In this document: positions 50,645 to 61,721 of the stretch, piece by piece
Position numbering within the stretch: position 1 is the first letter of the stretch
How the letters are laid out: every line of letters begins with the position of its first letter
NCBI GenBank assembly: GCA_020629545.1
Contig: JAHDDC010000009.1
Coordinates: forward strand, 1 to 64,000
Direction: 5' to 3'
DNA from: Hellea sp.
Lineage (GTDB): Bacteria > Pseudomonadota > Alphaproteobacteria > Caulobacterales > Maricaulaceae
DNA length: 64,000 nucleotides
Program-made: the position numbers and the translations under genes
The notes under the pieces: model-generated
Told to the model about the DNA's origin: nothing
What the model saw: only the letters and a program-made list of their open reading frames with translations
Databases searched by the model: none

Positions 50645-51938
50645 TTAAAGCCTCCAATCTGAAGCTGATCGCTCGTTTATGAGCTTCTAGGTCTTCCATT
50701 TCTGCCAAAGTTTCAACAATTGGGCCGAGACGCCGCAATCCATCCTCTGTCAGGTTTTGAAAGGAGATAAATTTAAAGAAACTCTCAAGGGTTACGCCGC
50801 TATAATTACGCGCAGCGCCATTGGTTGGCAGGGTATGATTGGTTCCGCTCGCATAATCTCCGATGCTCTCGGGCGTCCAAGGCCCCACAAATACAGAGCC
50901 GGCATTTACCACTTTCGACGCGATTTCATCCGCGTTGACGGTCTGTAATATTAAATGCTCGGGCGCATAATCATTGATAATCTCGAGAACACTACCAGGG
51001 TCGTTGGCGATAATCATCCGGCTTGCCGCCATGGCCTCACGCGCTATCTCAGCACGAGGTAAACTTGCCAACTGCCGATCCACTTCTTTTGAAATGTAAT
51101 TGGCTGTTTCCGCATCGCTTGCGACGCAAATGACTTGCGCCAAAGTGTCATGCTCAGCCTGAGACAGAAGATCTGAGGCAACAAAAACCGGATTTGCGTG
51201 CTCATCTGCGACGACCATGGCTTCGGACGGTCCAGCCGGAAGATCTATCGCAGGCCCGCCCGCAATCTGAGACGCTTTAACCTTGGCCATTGCCACATAT
51301 GAATTGCCTGGGCCGAAAATTTTATCACATTTTGGAACGGTCTCTGTGCCATAGGTCATGGCGGCAATCGCTTGTGCGCCCCCGCAGGCATATACATCTG
51401 TTGCCTCGCAAAGATAGGCTGCGGCAAGTATGGCTGGATTGATTTGGCCGTCTCGGCCCGGAGGCGTTACGATCACGCGGCGCACGCAACCCGCGACTTT
51501 TGCCGGAACCGCCAACATTAACGTTGTTGATACCAAAGGCGCGGTCCCGCCCGGAACATATAGTCCTACCGTCTGCAGCGGCCTAGGTTCTCGGCGGCAA
51601 ACAACGCCTGGCATCGTCTCGACTGAGATAGATTTGGGCGTTTGCGCGATGTGGAATTTTTCAATATTGACCTTGGCCGTTTTCAGCGCGTTCTGAGCCG
51701 CTAAAGGCAGTGCGTTCCAGGCTGATTTACATTCGGATAATGGGACGGAAAGAAGCTCCGTATCAGGAGCGTCGAATTTTCGCGTATAGTCAAGTAAAGC
51801 CTTGTCGCCGCGCGACTCCACAGCGGACATTATCTCGGCAACAGTTTTTTCGACCGAAGCATCAGTCAAACCTGCCGGACGCGCCAAAGCGGCGAGACGT
51901 TCACTGGATGATAGCTTATCCCAGTTCAAAATTTGCAT
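50637..51938 (-). CDS. hisD: histidinol dehydrogenase
   Basis: GLYVPGGTAPLVSTTLM; IDLPAGPSEAMV; TLPTNGAARNYSG. Confidence 0.95.
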   Translation of the reverse strand: MQILNWDKLSSSERLAALARPAGLTDASVEKTVAEIMSAVESRGDKALLDYTRKFDAPDTELLSVPLSECKSAWNALPLAAQNALKTAKVNIEKFHIAQTPKSISVETMPGVVCRREPRPLQTVGLYVPGGTAPLVSTTLMLAVPAKVAGCVRRVIVTPPGRDGQINPAILAAAYLCEATDVYACGGAQAIAAMTYGTETVPKCDKIFGPGNSYVAMAKVKASQIAGGPAIDLPAGPSEAMVVADEHANPVFVASDLLSQAEHDTLAQVICVASDAETANYISKEVDRQLASLPRAEIAREAMAASRMIIANDPGSVLEIINDYAPEHLILQTVNADEIASKVVNAGSVFVGPWTPESIGDYASGTNHTLPTNGAARNYSGVTLESFFKFISFQNLTEDGLRRLGPIVETLAEMEDLEAHKRAISFRLEALNG

Positions 51939-52825
51939 CAGGCCATCATCTTTTCAATTGGCAAGACCAGCACGGCGCGCGCACCGAGGGCTTTTAGCTC
52001 TTCTAATGTTTCCCAAAATATATTTTCTGTACATACGGCCTGTAGAGCCACCAAATCCTCTGTCCCGGCCAGCGGCATAATCGTCGGAGCATCAGCCCCC
52101 GGCAGGAGCTCGGTGATGGCGGCCACCTGAGACTTGGGCGCATTCATCATGATATACTTCGTTTCAGCCGACTTTATGACACCATCAATCCGGCTCGTCA
52201 GCTTGTCATATATTTCCTGCTTTTCAGGGCTCAGGGTTCGAGCTGATTTAATGAGTACAGCCTCAGATTTCAAAATAGTTTCAAATGCCGTCAGCCCATT
52301 TGCCTCAAGCGTTGCGCCCGATGATACGAGATCACAAATACTTTCCGCAATATTGATTGACGGAGCAAGTTCGACGGCACCTTTCATTTCAACTGATTTG
52401 GCGTTGATATTGTTGTGTTGAAGAAAACGCCCGAGAACCCCAGGGTAGGTCGTTGCTATCCGCGTCCCTTCGAGATCAGCAACGGATTGAATTGAGCCAC
52501 TTTCAGGCGCGGCGAGACAAAGCTTACACCGCGAAAACCCAAGACGCATTTTGATATCAGCATCAAGTCCATCTTTTGCTGTAAGTTGCTCTTCAACCAA
52601 GACGTTTTCACCAACAATCCCAATATCAGCCGCGTTATTCGCGACAAATGATGGAATATCGTCATCCCTAACGAGCAAGAGGTCAACAGGCATATTTTTC
52701 ACCCTTGCCAATAATCCTCCGCCTCGAATAGCAAATCTTAGTCCGCATTTTTTGAGTAGCGCATAGCTGTCATCTGCGAGCCGCCCCTTTTTCTGCAAGG
52801 CGATCCGCAAGCGTTGTTCAGTCAT
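51938..52825 (-). CDS. hisG: ATP phosphoribosyltransferase
   Basis: RLRIALQKKGRL; DLVSSGATLEANGL. Start trimmed to MTEQRLRIALQ. Confidence 0.95.
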   Translation of the reverse strand: MTEQRLRIALQKKGRLADDSYALLKKCGLRFAIRGGGLLARVKNMPVDLLLVRDDDIPSFVANNAADIGIVGENVLVEEQLTAKDGLDADIKMRLGFSRCKLCLAAPESGSIQSVADLEGTRIATTYPGVLGRFLQHNNINAKSVEMKGAVELAPSINIAESICDLVSSGATLEANGLTAFETILKSEAVLIKSARTLSPEKQEIYDKLTSRIDGVIKSAETKYIMMNAPKSQVAAITELLPGADAPTIMPLAGTEDLVALQAVCTENIFWETLEELKALGARAVLVLPIEKMMA

Positions 52826-52826
52826 T

Positions 52827-53117
52827 TTAGTGATCCTTAATTCTGTCCAAAACGATACGATAGCCCTGATGCGGTTCGTCCTTGAGAAATCTTGCAACGC
52901 GCCCAATTGTTGTTGTTGAGACACCGGTCTGAGCCGAAATATCACGATACGACATATCGGTTTCGTCAAGTAGACACGCAACATGCCACCGCTCTGATAA
53001 TGCTCGAAGTTCAGCTGGCGTACACAAATCAACCAGAAAACGCCGTATTTCATCCGGTGAATTCAGCTGACTTAAAGCGCCATATAAGCTCGTATTATGT
53101 TTGAATGTATCGGTCAT
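52827..53117 (-). CDS. YerC/YecD family TrpR-related transcriptional regulator
   Basis: LCTPAELRALSERWHVACLLDETDMSYRDISAQTGVSTTTIGRVARFL. Confidence 0.9.
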   Translation of the reverse strand: MTDTFKHNTSLYGALSQLNSPDEIRRFLVDLCTPAELRALSERWHVACLLDETDMSYRDISAQTGVSTTTIGRVARFLKDEPHQGYRIVLDRIKDH

Positions 53118-53138
53118 AGCGTATTAACACGCTAATAC
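53118..53138. promoter_or_regulatory. TrpR-box-like palindrome adjacent to yerC start
   Basis: GTATTA-ACACGC-TAATAC (53121..53138) overlapping AGCGT-ATTAAC-ACGCT (53118..53133). Confidence 0.6.
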
Positions 53139-53313
53139 ACTCCAAGCCAAAGATGTCAAGCGGCAAGGCTGTTAAAAATCCAGGAATACGAAGTGGGCCC
53201 CTGAAGACGGTGCTCACCAAAAATAGAATAAAAAGAGATCGCCTTTAAAGGGGGCAATCCCTACGGGGAGATAAAGGTAGTCTTTATAAATGTAAGAAAA
53301 GACACAGCAGAAC

Positions 53314-53496
53314 CTATGTTGCCGCGACAACCTCGTCTTTTACGCTTTCCCACTTTCCTGTATTGCCGCCGCCCAAAGCCGTTAAGCCTGCGATCATTGC
53401 TAGGGTTAGGAGAGCCAAAATAAGTCCATATTCGATGGCTGTTGCGCCCGATTCATCTTTCAAGAATCTTTTTAATTCTGTGTAGCCCTGTTTCAT
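53314..53496 (-). CDS. Flp family type IVb pilin
   Basis: FLKDESGATAIEYGLILALLTLAMIAGL signature. Confidence 0.92.
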   Translation of the reverse strand: MKQGYTELKRFLKDESGATAIEYGLILALLTLAMIAGLTALGGGNTGKWESVKDEVVAAT

Positions 53497-53918
53497 TCAT
53501 ATGCCCGGCCCTTTTGAAGCCGGTCCTTTATTTCTTCTGCAAGCGGGATATCCGCCGGCACAAGATTTAATTGCGTTATGCGATCAGGGAAAACCCACTT
53601 GATCACTTGTCCCTCTTTGGGCTGAGCGAACCCATCCCATTGCCGGCACAAATATAAAGGCATAAATAGATGGAACGTCTCATAAGCGTGAGAAACGAAA
53701 GAAAAGGGCTGCAAACACCGCTCACACGGTTCTATTCCCAGCTCTTCGCGAAGTTCACGCGTTACTGTTTGTTCGGGACGTTCACCTTTTTCTATCTTAC
53801 CACCCGGAAACTCCCACATTCCCGAGAACATTTTGCCAGCCGGTCGTTGTGACATCAAAATGCGCCCGTCTTGATCGATGAGCGCGCATGCCGCCACATA
53901 CAACAGATTATCAGGCAT
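53493..53918 (-). CDS. NUDIX hydrolase, MutT-like
   Basis: GGKIEKGERPEQTVTRELREELGIE Nudix box. Confidence 0.92.
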   Translation of the reverse strand: MPDNLLYVAACALIDQDGRILMSQRPAGKMFSGMWEFPGGKIEKGERPEQTVTRELREELGIEPCERCLQPFSFVSHAYETFHLFMPLYLCRQWDGFAQPKEGQVIKWVFPDRITQLNLVPADIPLAEEIKDRLQKGRAYE

Positions 53919-53972
53919 ATAGATAAATCCTTAATTTCCTAGTAAGGAAAGGGGAGAAAAAGCAAACAACTC

Positions 53973-55211
53973 TTAACTTCTGTAATCAGCGTTAATATCT
54001 ATATAACGATGAGTCAGATCGCAGGTCCAGGCAGTATAACTGCCGCCCCCCAGACCAATATCAACCTTAATCTCCAAATGATCGCGCTTCATATAGGCCG
54101 CGCCGTCTGCTTCAGTATAACCTCTGGCAAGCTCGCCTCTTTCGGCCAATAGATGTGGGCCCATCGAGATAGACAATTTTTCGGGATTAGCAGGCTCTCC
54201 CGATTTTCCAATCGCCATGACAATACGGCCCCAATTCGCGTCCTCACCCGCAATCGCAGTTTTAACCAGAGGTGAGTTTCCGATGGCCATGGCAATCGTT
54301 CGCGCGCTATCATCAGATACAGCGCCGTTCACTTCAATCGCTATAAATTTCGTAGCCCCCTCGCCGTCTTTTATAATTTGATGGGATAGGCCCAGCATCA
54401 CCTTCAAAAGTGCATTTTTGAAATCGTTAAGTGCCGAGTCGTGAGGATCTGTCATGACTGCATGTTTGGCCGCACAGCTCGCTGCCAGTAATACTGTGTC
54501 CGAGGTTGATGTATCGCTATCGACCGTAATGGCGTTAAATGTAAGAGCTGTGAAGCCGGACAATATCGTTTGCAAGGCGGCCTGAGAAATATTGGCGTCG
54601 GTAGCAATAAAGGCAAGCATGGTTGCCATATCCGGCGCGATCATGCCTGAACCTTTGGCAATCCCGTTAATCCGGACCTCTGTATCACCTATTTTTGCTG
54701 TGGCCGTTGCGCCTTTGGCATAAGTATCTGTAGTCATTATCGCACGGGCAGACGCCTCCCAGAGGTCTTCCGTCATACTTTTTTTCATATCGGGCATGGC
54801 GCGAACAATCTTGGCGACATCAAGCGGCTCGCCGATCACGCCGGTCGAAGCCAGCATAACGGCTTTAGCATCTACATCGAATACTTTTCGGGCAACATTT
54901 GCCGTCAGCTCTGCCGCCTTGTCACCGCTGCGTCCCGTGAAAACATTTGCGTTTCCGGAATTAACAACAATGACCCGCGGAAGCTCGGGATCGTTTGGCG
55001 CGAGCAGCGCACGGCGCGACCAGACCACTGGGGCACCTGGCATAAGACTTCGGGTAAAAACCCCTGCGATCTGCGTGCCAGGCTGACCCCGCAAAACCCA
55101 AAGATCATCTCGATCTTTATAGCGAATGCCAGATGCCTTCACGGCCATATCAAATCCCTTTACGGGTGGCATTTCGGGAAAAGACTTGGGCGCAAAAGGC
55201 GAAACGTCCAT
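53973..55211 (-). CDS. argJ: bifunctional glutamate N-acetyltransferase/amino-acid acetyltransferase
   Basis: KGSGMIAPDMATMLAFIATDA autocleavage motif. Confidence 0.96.
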   Translation of the reverse strand: MDVSPFAPKSFPEMPPVKGFDMAVKASGIRYKDRDDLWVLRGQPGTQIAGVFTRSLMPGAPVVWSRRALLAPNDPELPRVIVVNSGNANVFTGRSGDKAAELTANVARKVFDVDAKAVMLASTGVIGEPLDVAKIVRAMPDMKKSMTEDLWEASARAIMTTDTYAKGATATAKIGDTEVRINGIAKGSGMIAPDMATMLAFIATDANISQAALQTILSGFTALTFNAITVDSDTSTSDTVLLAASCAAKHAVMTDPHDSALNDFKNALLKVMLGLSHQIIKDGEGATKFIAIEVNGAVSDDSARTIAMAIGNSPLVKTAIAGEDANWGRIVMAIGKSGEPANPEKLSISMGPHLLAERGELARGYTEADGAAYMKRDHLEIKVDIGLGGGSYTAWTCDLTHRYIDINADYRS

Positions 55212-55213
55212 AA

Positions 55214-56158
55214 TTATTCTTCTTTATCGTCTAGTTGGGATGTGTCGTGAGCTTCTGGAGTCGATTTCGGTGACTCCGAATAAACAATTTCCGCCTCTGA
55301 CTTTAGTTGCTCCATAAAAGTTTGCAATCCCTCGGCTCTTAGCAGAACCTCGATAGCGTTCCGCCTGGTTTCAAAACTTGGTATCGGTTCGATGCGCTGA
55401 GATAAAATCTCTACAACATGCCAGCCATCCGGCGTTTCAAACGCTTCCAGCCGTCCATTTTCGGATTTGGCGAAGATTTGTTCGCTCAGGAGAGGATCGA
55501 GCATGTCTGAACTTATATAGCCAAGATCGCCGCCAGATTCCCGGCTGGCTCTATCTAGCGAAAAGGCCAGAGCTAGCGACGCAAAACTATCGCCTTTATC
55601 GAGCCTACGGATAATTTCTTTAGCGGTCGCAGCATCGGGCAATACAATCTGACGCACTTTCTTTTGAAGTCTCGACGGATAAAGGTCTCGTTCCGCTTTG
55701 TAATAGGCCCGTACATCGTCTTCTGTCACTGTAGTGTCCAGATATGTTTCGACCATCGCAGCGGCAAGAATTCGATCCTTTGCCAGACGTAATTCATTGC
55801 TGATCTTTGGATCATCCATCAAACCGCGATTAGTCGCCGATTGCGCCAGTAGGCGCTGCTGAATCAGATATTCCAGAAGCTGGGCCTGATCGTCTGCCGG
55901 AGGCTCTTCTTTATCTTGATCGCTTTGCCCTGCAAAAGGCCGGACGAGCCGGATTTGGCTCTCATAAATCGGGATATCATTTACACTGGCAAGGATGCGG
56001 TCATCTGGTGATGCGACTATCTGGGGCTCGACAATTTCTTCGGAACTCCCGCTAAAAATTGCAATTACACCCAATAACATGACGGCGATTGCACATAGTC
56101 CGGCCATCGCCAGCACGCGTTTACGTGGAAAATTCTGATTTTTGTCGATCTCGGACAT
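55214..56158 (-). CDS. PpiC-type peptidylprolyl isomerase, membrane anchored
   Basis: N-terminal TM; SLDRASRESGGDLGYISSDML parvulin motif. Confidence 0.87.
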   Translation of the reverse strand: MSEIDKNQNFPRKRVLAMAGLCAIAVMLLGVIAIFSGSSEEIVEPQIVASPDDRILASVNDIPIYESQIRLVRPFAGQSDQDKEEPPADDQAQLLEYLIQQRLLAQSATNRGLMDDPKISNELRLAKDRILAAAMVETYLDTTVTEDDVRAYYKAERDLYPSRLQKKVRQIVLPDAATAKEIIRRLDKGDSFASLALAFSLDRASRESGGDLGYISSDMLDPLLSEQIFAKSENGRLEAFETPDGWHVVEILSQRIEPIPSFETRRNAIEVLLRAEGLQTFMEQLKSEAEIVYSESPKSTPEAHDTSQLDDKEE

Positions 56159-56270
56159 GATATATTTTGGATTAAGATTTCAGCGATTTATTGACTTACA
56201 GTAGCATCGTTCTTAAGTCACCCCCGAAGAATTCAAGAATTTAGGCGAAGTATATTCGTCAGGAGATCAC

Positions 56271-58988
56271 ATGCTCGGCATAGCCAAGAAAATTTTCGGC
56301 ACAGAGAACGACCGGAAACTCAAAAAAATGCGTCCGCTCGTCAATACGATAAACGCGCTGGAGCCAGAGTTCGAGAGTCTATCGGATGAGGGCCTTCAAA
56401 ACAAAACGAAAGAATTTCGTCAAAGGCTAGCAGACGGCGCGACGTTAGACGATCTGCTCCCAGAGGCCTTTGCAACCGTTCGGGAAACCGCCAAGCGGAC
56501 TTTGGGTCAACGGCATTATGACGTACAGCTCATCGGCGGCGTTACGCTCCATCGGGGCGAAATCGCCGAAATGCGAACGGGCGAAGGTAAAACTCTGGTG
56601 TCCACCCTCGCCGCCTATTTGAACGCCTTAACCGGTAAGGGTGTTCATATTGTGACAGTGAATGACTATCTGGCACGACGCGACTCGGAATGGATGGGCA
56701 AGATCTACAACTTTCTAGGTCTGACCGTCGGATGCATTAATAATCACGAGCCATGGGACCCGGCTCGTAAACAAGCCTATGAATGTGATATCACATACGG
56801 CACAAATAATGAATTTGGGTTCGATTATCTGCGGGATAATATGAAATATTCCCTGGAAGAGATGCTGCAGCGCGGGCATGTTTATTCAATTATCGACGAA
56901 ATCGACTCTATTTTGATCGATGAAGCCCGGACTCCTCTAATTATATCCGGGCCAACGGATGACAGGTCAGAATTTTATACGACGATAGACAAAATCATTC
57001 CAAGACTATCGGAAGAAGGCTATGAGCTGGATGAAAAACAGCGCTCGGCCAGCTTCAACGAAAAAGGAAATGAAGAGATCGAAGCTATTCTGCGCGCAGA
57101 AGGCCTCTTAAAAGGCGAAAGTCTTTACGACATCGATAATGTCACGATCGTTCATCACATCAATCAGGCCCTGAAAGCCCACAAAATTTTTGTCCGAGAT
57201 AAGGACTACATCGTCAAGAATGACCAAGTTGTTCTGATTGACGAATTTACCGGCCGAATGATGGATGGTCGACGTCTGTCAGAAGGTCTTCATCAGGCAA
57301 TCGAAGCCAAAGAACAGGTCGAAATCAAGCCCGAGAACGTAACACTCGCATCGGTGACCCTGCAAAACTATTTCCGTCTCTATGACAAACTATCAGGCAT
57401 GACAGGCACGGCCGAAACCGAAGCTTCTGAATTTCATGACATTTACGGTCTTGATGTGCTGATTATTCCGACCAATCGTCCCATCCAGAGAATTGACGAG
57501 GAAGATGTCATTTACCGGACCGAACGTGAGAAGTTCGGGGCGATAATCGAAGAAATCAGGTCATGCCAGAAAATCGGGCAACCTGTATTGGTCGGGACAG
57601 TTTCTATCGAAAAGTCCGAAGCTTTATCCACGGCGCTCGGAGAAGCGGGCATCGAACATCAGGTCCTTAACGCCCGTTATCATGAACAGGAAGCGACAAT
57701 TGTCGCCCAAGCCGGCGTTCCGGGAACAATTACCATCGCAACCAATATGGCTGGCCGCGGAACGGATATTCAGCTGGGCGGCAATCTTGAAATGCGCCTG
57801 GAAATGGAAATACCTGAAACGGCGACTGATGCCGAAAAGTCTAGAATAGAAGACAATATTACCACGGAAATTGCGGCTCTGAAGGAACAGGCCCTGGCGG
57901 CCGGTGGTCTATATGTATTGGGAACCGAGCGGCATGAGAGCCGCCGGATCGATAATCAGCTACGCGGCCGAACCGGGCGACAAGGCGATCCGGGTCGCTC
58001 TAAATTTTATCTCTCAACCGAAGATGATCTCATGCGTATTTTTGGTGGCGATCGCCTTAAAAATATGATGGGCAAAATGGGCTGGGAAGAAGGTGAAAAT
58101 CTGACAAACCGATTTATGACCAAGGCTGTAGAACGCGCCCAGGTTAAAGTCGAGACCCGCAATTTCGACATTCGGAAAAACCTGCTCAAATATGACGACG
58201 TCATGAATGATCAGCGCAAGACAATTTTTGAACAACGCCTTGAATTTATGACAGACGATGATGTCTCTGATGTCATTGAAGACTTCCGGCATCAAGTTTG
58301 CGAAGACCTGATCGAAGAATATGTTCCAAAGAAAGCCTTTGCCGAACAATGGAATATTGAAGGCCTCTCAGAAAAAACGCGAGAGATTATGCTCATGGAC
58401 CTTCCTTTCGGTGAATGGGCCAGCGAAGAAGGCATCGCCGATGAAGAAATGCTCGAGCGCCTGCGCGGGACGGCAGACAAAATGGTCGCTGAACTCTCTG
58501 CGACGGTCGATAAAGATCAATACCGGAATGCGGAAAAGCAGGTCTTGTTACAAGTTATCGATACGAATTGGCGCGAACATTTGCAGCATCTTGATGCCCT
58601 CAAATCAGTTATTGGCCTTCGGGCTCATGGGCAAAGAGATCCTCTGAATGAATATAAATCCGAGGCTTTTACCCTATTTGATAAGCTACTAAGTGATCTC
58701 AGAGAAGGTGTTACGCAAGCAATCAACCGGCTCTTGATCAATGTTCAGATTCAGCGTCAACAAGCCCAAATGGAAGAACAGGCGCAGCAAGGACCGTCAG
58801 CGGGACAAACCCGTCAGCAACCGCCTGTGGCTCGATCACCAATGGAAATGATGAATCAAGGCCGCGGATCGGCGGCTGAAACTGCCGCCGACGGGTTTGA
58901 TCTAGCCGCTTTGGAAGGCGTGTCCCGCAATTCAGCTTGTCCTTGCGGATCAGGTAAAAAAGTCAAACACTGTCACGGCAAAGCCTAA
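56271..58988 (+). CDS. secA: preprotein translocase subunit SecA
   Basis: [10 protein letters not shown] Walker [16 protein letters not shown]-terminal zinc motif [14 protein letters not shown]. Confidence 0.97.
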   Translation: MLGIAKKIFGTENDRKLKKMRPLVNTINALEPEFESLSDEGLQNKTKEFRQRLADGATLDDLLPEAFATVRETAKRTLGQRHYDVQLIGGVTLHRGEIAEMRTGEGKTLVSTLAAYLNALTGKGVHIVTVNDYLARRDSEWMGKIYNFLGLTVGCINNHEPWDPARKQAYECDITYGTNNEFGFDYLRDNMKYSLEEMLQRGHVYSIIDEIDSILIDEARTPLIISGPTDDRSEFYTTIDKIIPRLSEEGYELDEKQRSASFNEKGNEEIEAILRAEGLLKGESLYDIDNVTIVHHINQALKAHKIFVRDKDYIVKNDQVVLIDEFTGRMMDGRRLSEGLHQAIEAKEQVEIKPENVTLASVTLQNYFRLYDKLSGMTGTAETEASEFHDIYGLDVLIIPTNRPIQRIDEEDVIYRTEREKFGAIIEEIRSCQKIGQPVLVGTVSIEKSEALSTALGEAGIEHQVLNARYHEQEATIVAQAGVPGTITIATNMAGRGTDIQLGGNLEMRLEMEIPETATDAEKSRIEDNITTEIAALKEQALAAGGLYVLGTERHESRRIDNQLRGRTGRQGDPGRSKFYLSTEDDLMRIFGGDRLKNMMGKMGWEEGENLTNRFMTKAVERAQVKVETRNFDIRKNLLKYDDVMNDQRKTIFEQRLEFMTDDDVSDVIEDFRHQVCEDLIEEYVPKKAFAEQWNIEGLSEKTREIMLMDLPFGEWASEEGIADEEMLERLRGTADKMVAELSATVDKDQYRNAEKQVLLQVIDTNWREHLQHLDALKSVIGLRAHGQRDPLNEYKSEAFTLFDKLLSDLREGVTQAINRLLINVQIQRQQAQMEEQAQQGPSAGQTRQQPPVARSPMEMMNQGRGSAAETAADGFDLAALEGVSRNSACPCGSGKKVKHCHGKA

Positions 58989-59018
58989 ACGCACATTTTT
59001 TTATCACGAACGCACAAT

Positions 59019-59050
59019 AAGCCGCCTTTGCTTTGCAAGGCGGCTTTTTT
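59019..59050 (+). terminator. rho-independent terminator downstream of secA
   Basis: AAGCCGCCTT-TGCTTTGC-AAGGCGGCTT followed by TTTT. Confidence 0.88.
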
Positions 59051-59135
59051 CATCACCAATGAGTCGAACTGACTCCGAATTTACGGTTTTTAGGCGCGGC
59101 AAACCCGTGCCTTTGAGCATATTCAGGAGTTAGAA

Positions 59136-59876
59136 ATGAAAAAATTATTGAAAGCCGCTTTACTTGCATCAACCATCGCTATGGTAGCCCCTACCGCTAG
59201 CGCAGGGGATGTCAGTGTATCCACCTCAATCGACTATGTAACTGATTATGTGTTTCGCGGGGTCAGCCTGGCCGAGAGCGCCATTCAGCCGGGTGTCGAA
59301 ATAGCGTCTGGCGACTTTTACGCGGGCGCCTGGGCATCAACAGGTATTGGAGAAACCTCGATCTTCGCCGGAGATGAACTAGACCTTTATGCAGGTTACG
59401 GATTTTCACTATCCGATACACTTAGCGCAGATGTTGGCGTCACCTATTATCATTATCCGCAAGGCGGCGGCCTATTTGAGACTGAAGACGGGGCGGCCGG
59501 AACCTATGAAGTTTACGGCGGCCTATCACTGGATACGACACTAAGCCCAAGCGTAACGGCTTACTACGACCTAACTCTGGAAGCTTTCACAGTTGAAGGC
59601 GGCCTTGGCCACTCCGTACCGCTTGGCGAGAAACAATCTCTTGATCTTGGCCTCACGGCCGGTCTCGTGGATGGCGATGGATTCAGCTATGAGTATGGGC
59701 AGCTCTCCGCAGCCGTCAGTCACGCTTTTACCGACGATGTGTCAGCTTATGTCGGGGCTAATTATGCTCTGTCATCAGAAGACAGCCTTCTGGATGAGGT
59801 CGATCTTGACCGCGACATCGTCGAATTTACTGATAACAAGTTTTTCTTCGGCGCGGGCATTTCAGCCGGTTTCTAG
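59136..59876 (+). CDS. TorF family putative porin
   Basis: Signal peptide; VSTSIDYVTDYVFRGVSLAESAIQPGVEI. Confidence 0.87.
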   Translation: MKKLLKAALLASTIAMVAPTASAGDVSVSTSIDYVTDYVFRGVSLAESAIQPGVEIASGDFYAGAWASTGIGETSIFAGDELDLYAGYGFSLSDTLSADVGVTYYHYPQGGGLFETEDGAAGTYEVYGGLSLDTTLSPSVTAYYDLTLEAFTVEGGLGHSVPLGEKQSLDLGLTAGLVDGDGFSYEYGQLSAAVSHAFTDDVSAYVGANYALSSEDSLLDEVDLDRDIVEFTDNKFFFGAGISAGF

Positions 59877-59913
59877 GCCCAACGCGTTTACCTTATAAAA
59901 GAAGGCTCTTAAC

Positions 59914-60858
59914 TTATAAAAGCGACCGCCCGATATTGAGGAATTTGTCCTTGCGCTTACGGATTAAATCTTCCGGCGCAAGGCTGCCAAATTCCTCCAG
60001 GGCGGTCATAATTTGCGCGCCGACCATTTTGACCATGGTCTCCGGCGCCCGGTGAGCACCGCCTAGGGGCTCTTCAATAATGTGGTCAATCACGCCTAGT
60101 TCTTTGAGGTCCTGAGCCGTGATTTTCATGGCCTTGGCCGCGTCTTTGGCTTTCGCGCCATCGCGCCACAATATCGACGCACAGCCTTCCGGTGATATCA
60201 CCGAATAAATCGAATGCTCCAGCATCATGACTTTGTCTGCTGTTGCGATAGCCACCGCTCCGCCAGATCCCCCTTCACCTGTGATGATTGTGAGAAACGG
60301 AACTTTTAGTGATAACCCCCGATCAATGGACCGGGCAATGGCTTCGGCCTGACCGCGTTCTTCCGCGCCGCGTCCCGGATAGGCTCCGGCCGTATCGACA
60401 AAAGAGATCAGAGGCAATCCAAAGCGCTCTGCCATATCCATCAGCCTGACTGCTTTACGATAACCTTCTGGCTGAGCCATGCCGAAATTACGTTTGACCC
60501 GGCTGTTCGTATCCTTACCTTTTTCGTGACCCAATACGACAACGCTCTGCCCCCTTATCTTGCCGAGTCCGCCCATCAAGGCAAAATCTTCCCCAAATTT
60601 GCGGTCTCCGGCCAGCGGGGTAAAATCCGATAGAAGACCAGAAATATAATCGCTGAAATGCGGACGCGCCGGATGACGGGCGACAAAGGTTTTCTCCCAG
60701 GCCCCAATTTTGTCGTAGATGGCTCTGAGCTGCTTGTCGGACTTCTCCCTGAGCGCGTTCACATCGGCAGATTCAGGACCTGCGGTCGCGCTGAGTTCTT
60801 CAATTTTGCTTTCGATCTCGGCGATAGGCCGTTCGAAATCCAAATAGGTACGAGGCAT
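59914..60858 (-). CDS. accA: acetyl-CoA carboxylase carboxyltransferase subunit alpha
   Basis: SFVDTAGAYPGRGAEERGQAEAIA; start trimmed to MPRTYLDFERP. Confidence 0.96.
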   Translation of the reverse strand: MPRTYLDFERPIAEIESKIEELSATAGPESADVNALREKSDKQLRAIYDKIGAWEKTFVARHPARPHFSDYISGLLSDFTPLAGDRKFGEDFALMGGLGKIRGQSVVVLGHEKGKDTNSRVKRNFGMAQPEGYRKAVRLMDMAERFGLPLISFVDTAGAYPGRGAEERGQAEAIARSIDRGLSLKVPFLTIITGEGGSGGAVAIATADKVMMLEHSIYSVISPEGCASILWRDGAKAKDAAKAMKITAQDLKELGVIDHIIEEPLGGAHRAPETMVKMVGAQIMTALEEFGSLAPEDLIRKRKDKFLNIGRSLL

Positions 60859-60998
60859 GCAATAGTCCTTATGGGCGCTCTTTTTGAGGCGCCGCACCAT
60901 AGCAAAGCCATTCATAAGCGCAAGCATTCAGGGCGCTTAAATTAAAGTATCAGAATTAGCCCAAATTTGTTACAATCATCCTGAATTGGGAGGTGAAT

Positions 60999-61721
60999 AT
61001 GCGTAAATTAGTCATGAGCTTGTTGATATGTGGGGTTGTCAGTCTACCAATGATCGCACAGGCCCAAGCCGATGAGATTATTGTCACAGCAACAAAACGG
61101 CAGGCCTCGGCCCCGGGTATAGTGCTTGAGAAACGCGGTGACTTTTTATTGCTTGAGGTCGATATCGAAAATGATTCCCGCGGTCTCGATGTGCGTATGA
61201 AGGAAATATCAGACACTGTTGATAACATCATTGAAGCGGCCGCGGCAGACCCCAGCATTGAACTCAGCATTATAGGTGAGAATGATTTGGTTAGGCCGAT
61301 GAGCCGGGAAAACTTTCGGACCGGGATTCGCGGCGGCGCGCGTCCTGATACATCAATTGCGTTTCTAAAGGTGAAAACCGCTATTCCGGATACGGTCGCG
61401 GATTCTTATAAGTTGGCGACCAAACTTGGATCATTTGTCGAAAACATCGAAGAGGTTGGCAGAACTGAAATCAAAGCCAGCGATGAAATTTCCGTCAGTG
61501 TCGTCAATCCTTATCAATACCGTAAAGAGGTTTTATCTCTTGTTCTTGCCGAGATAAAGGACGTGACCTCAACGCTGGGACCAGATTACCGGGCTGTGAT
61601 CACGGGCATAGATGGGGAAGTGCAATGGGCCCGAAGCGGTGATCTGAGCCTCGCTTTCTATCTGCCTTACGAATATAATATTCTGCCAACGTCATTAAAT
61701 ACGTTATGGCCTGACTATTAA
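60999..61721 (+). CDS. secreted protein of unknown function with TonB-box-like N-terminus
   Basis: Signal MRKLVMSLLICGVVSLPMIAQAQA followed by DEIIVTATKRQ. Confidence 0.65.
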   Translation: MRKLVMSLLICGVVSLPMIAQAQADEIIVTATKRQASAPGIVLEKRGDFLLLEVDIENDSRGLDVRMKEISDTVDNIIEAAAADPSIELSIIGENDLVRPMSRENFRTGIRGGARPDTSIAFLKVKTAIPDTVADSYKLATKLGSFVENIEEVGRTEIKASDEISVSVVNPYQYRKEVLSLVLAEIKDVTSTLGPDYRAVITGIDGEVQWARSGDLSLAFYLPYEYNILPTSLNTLWPDY

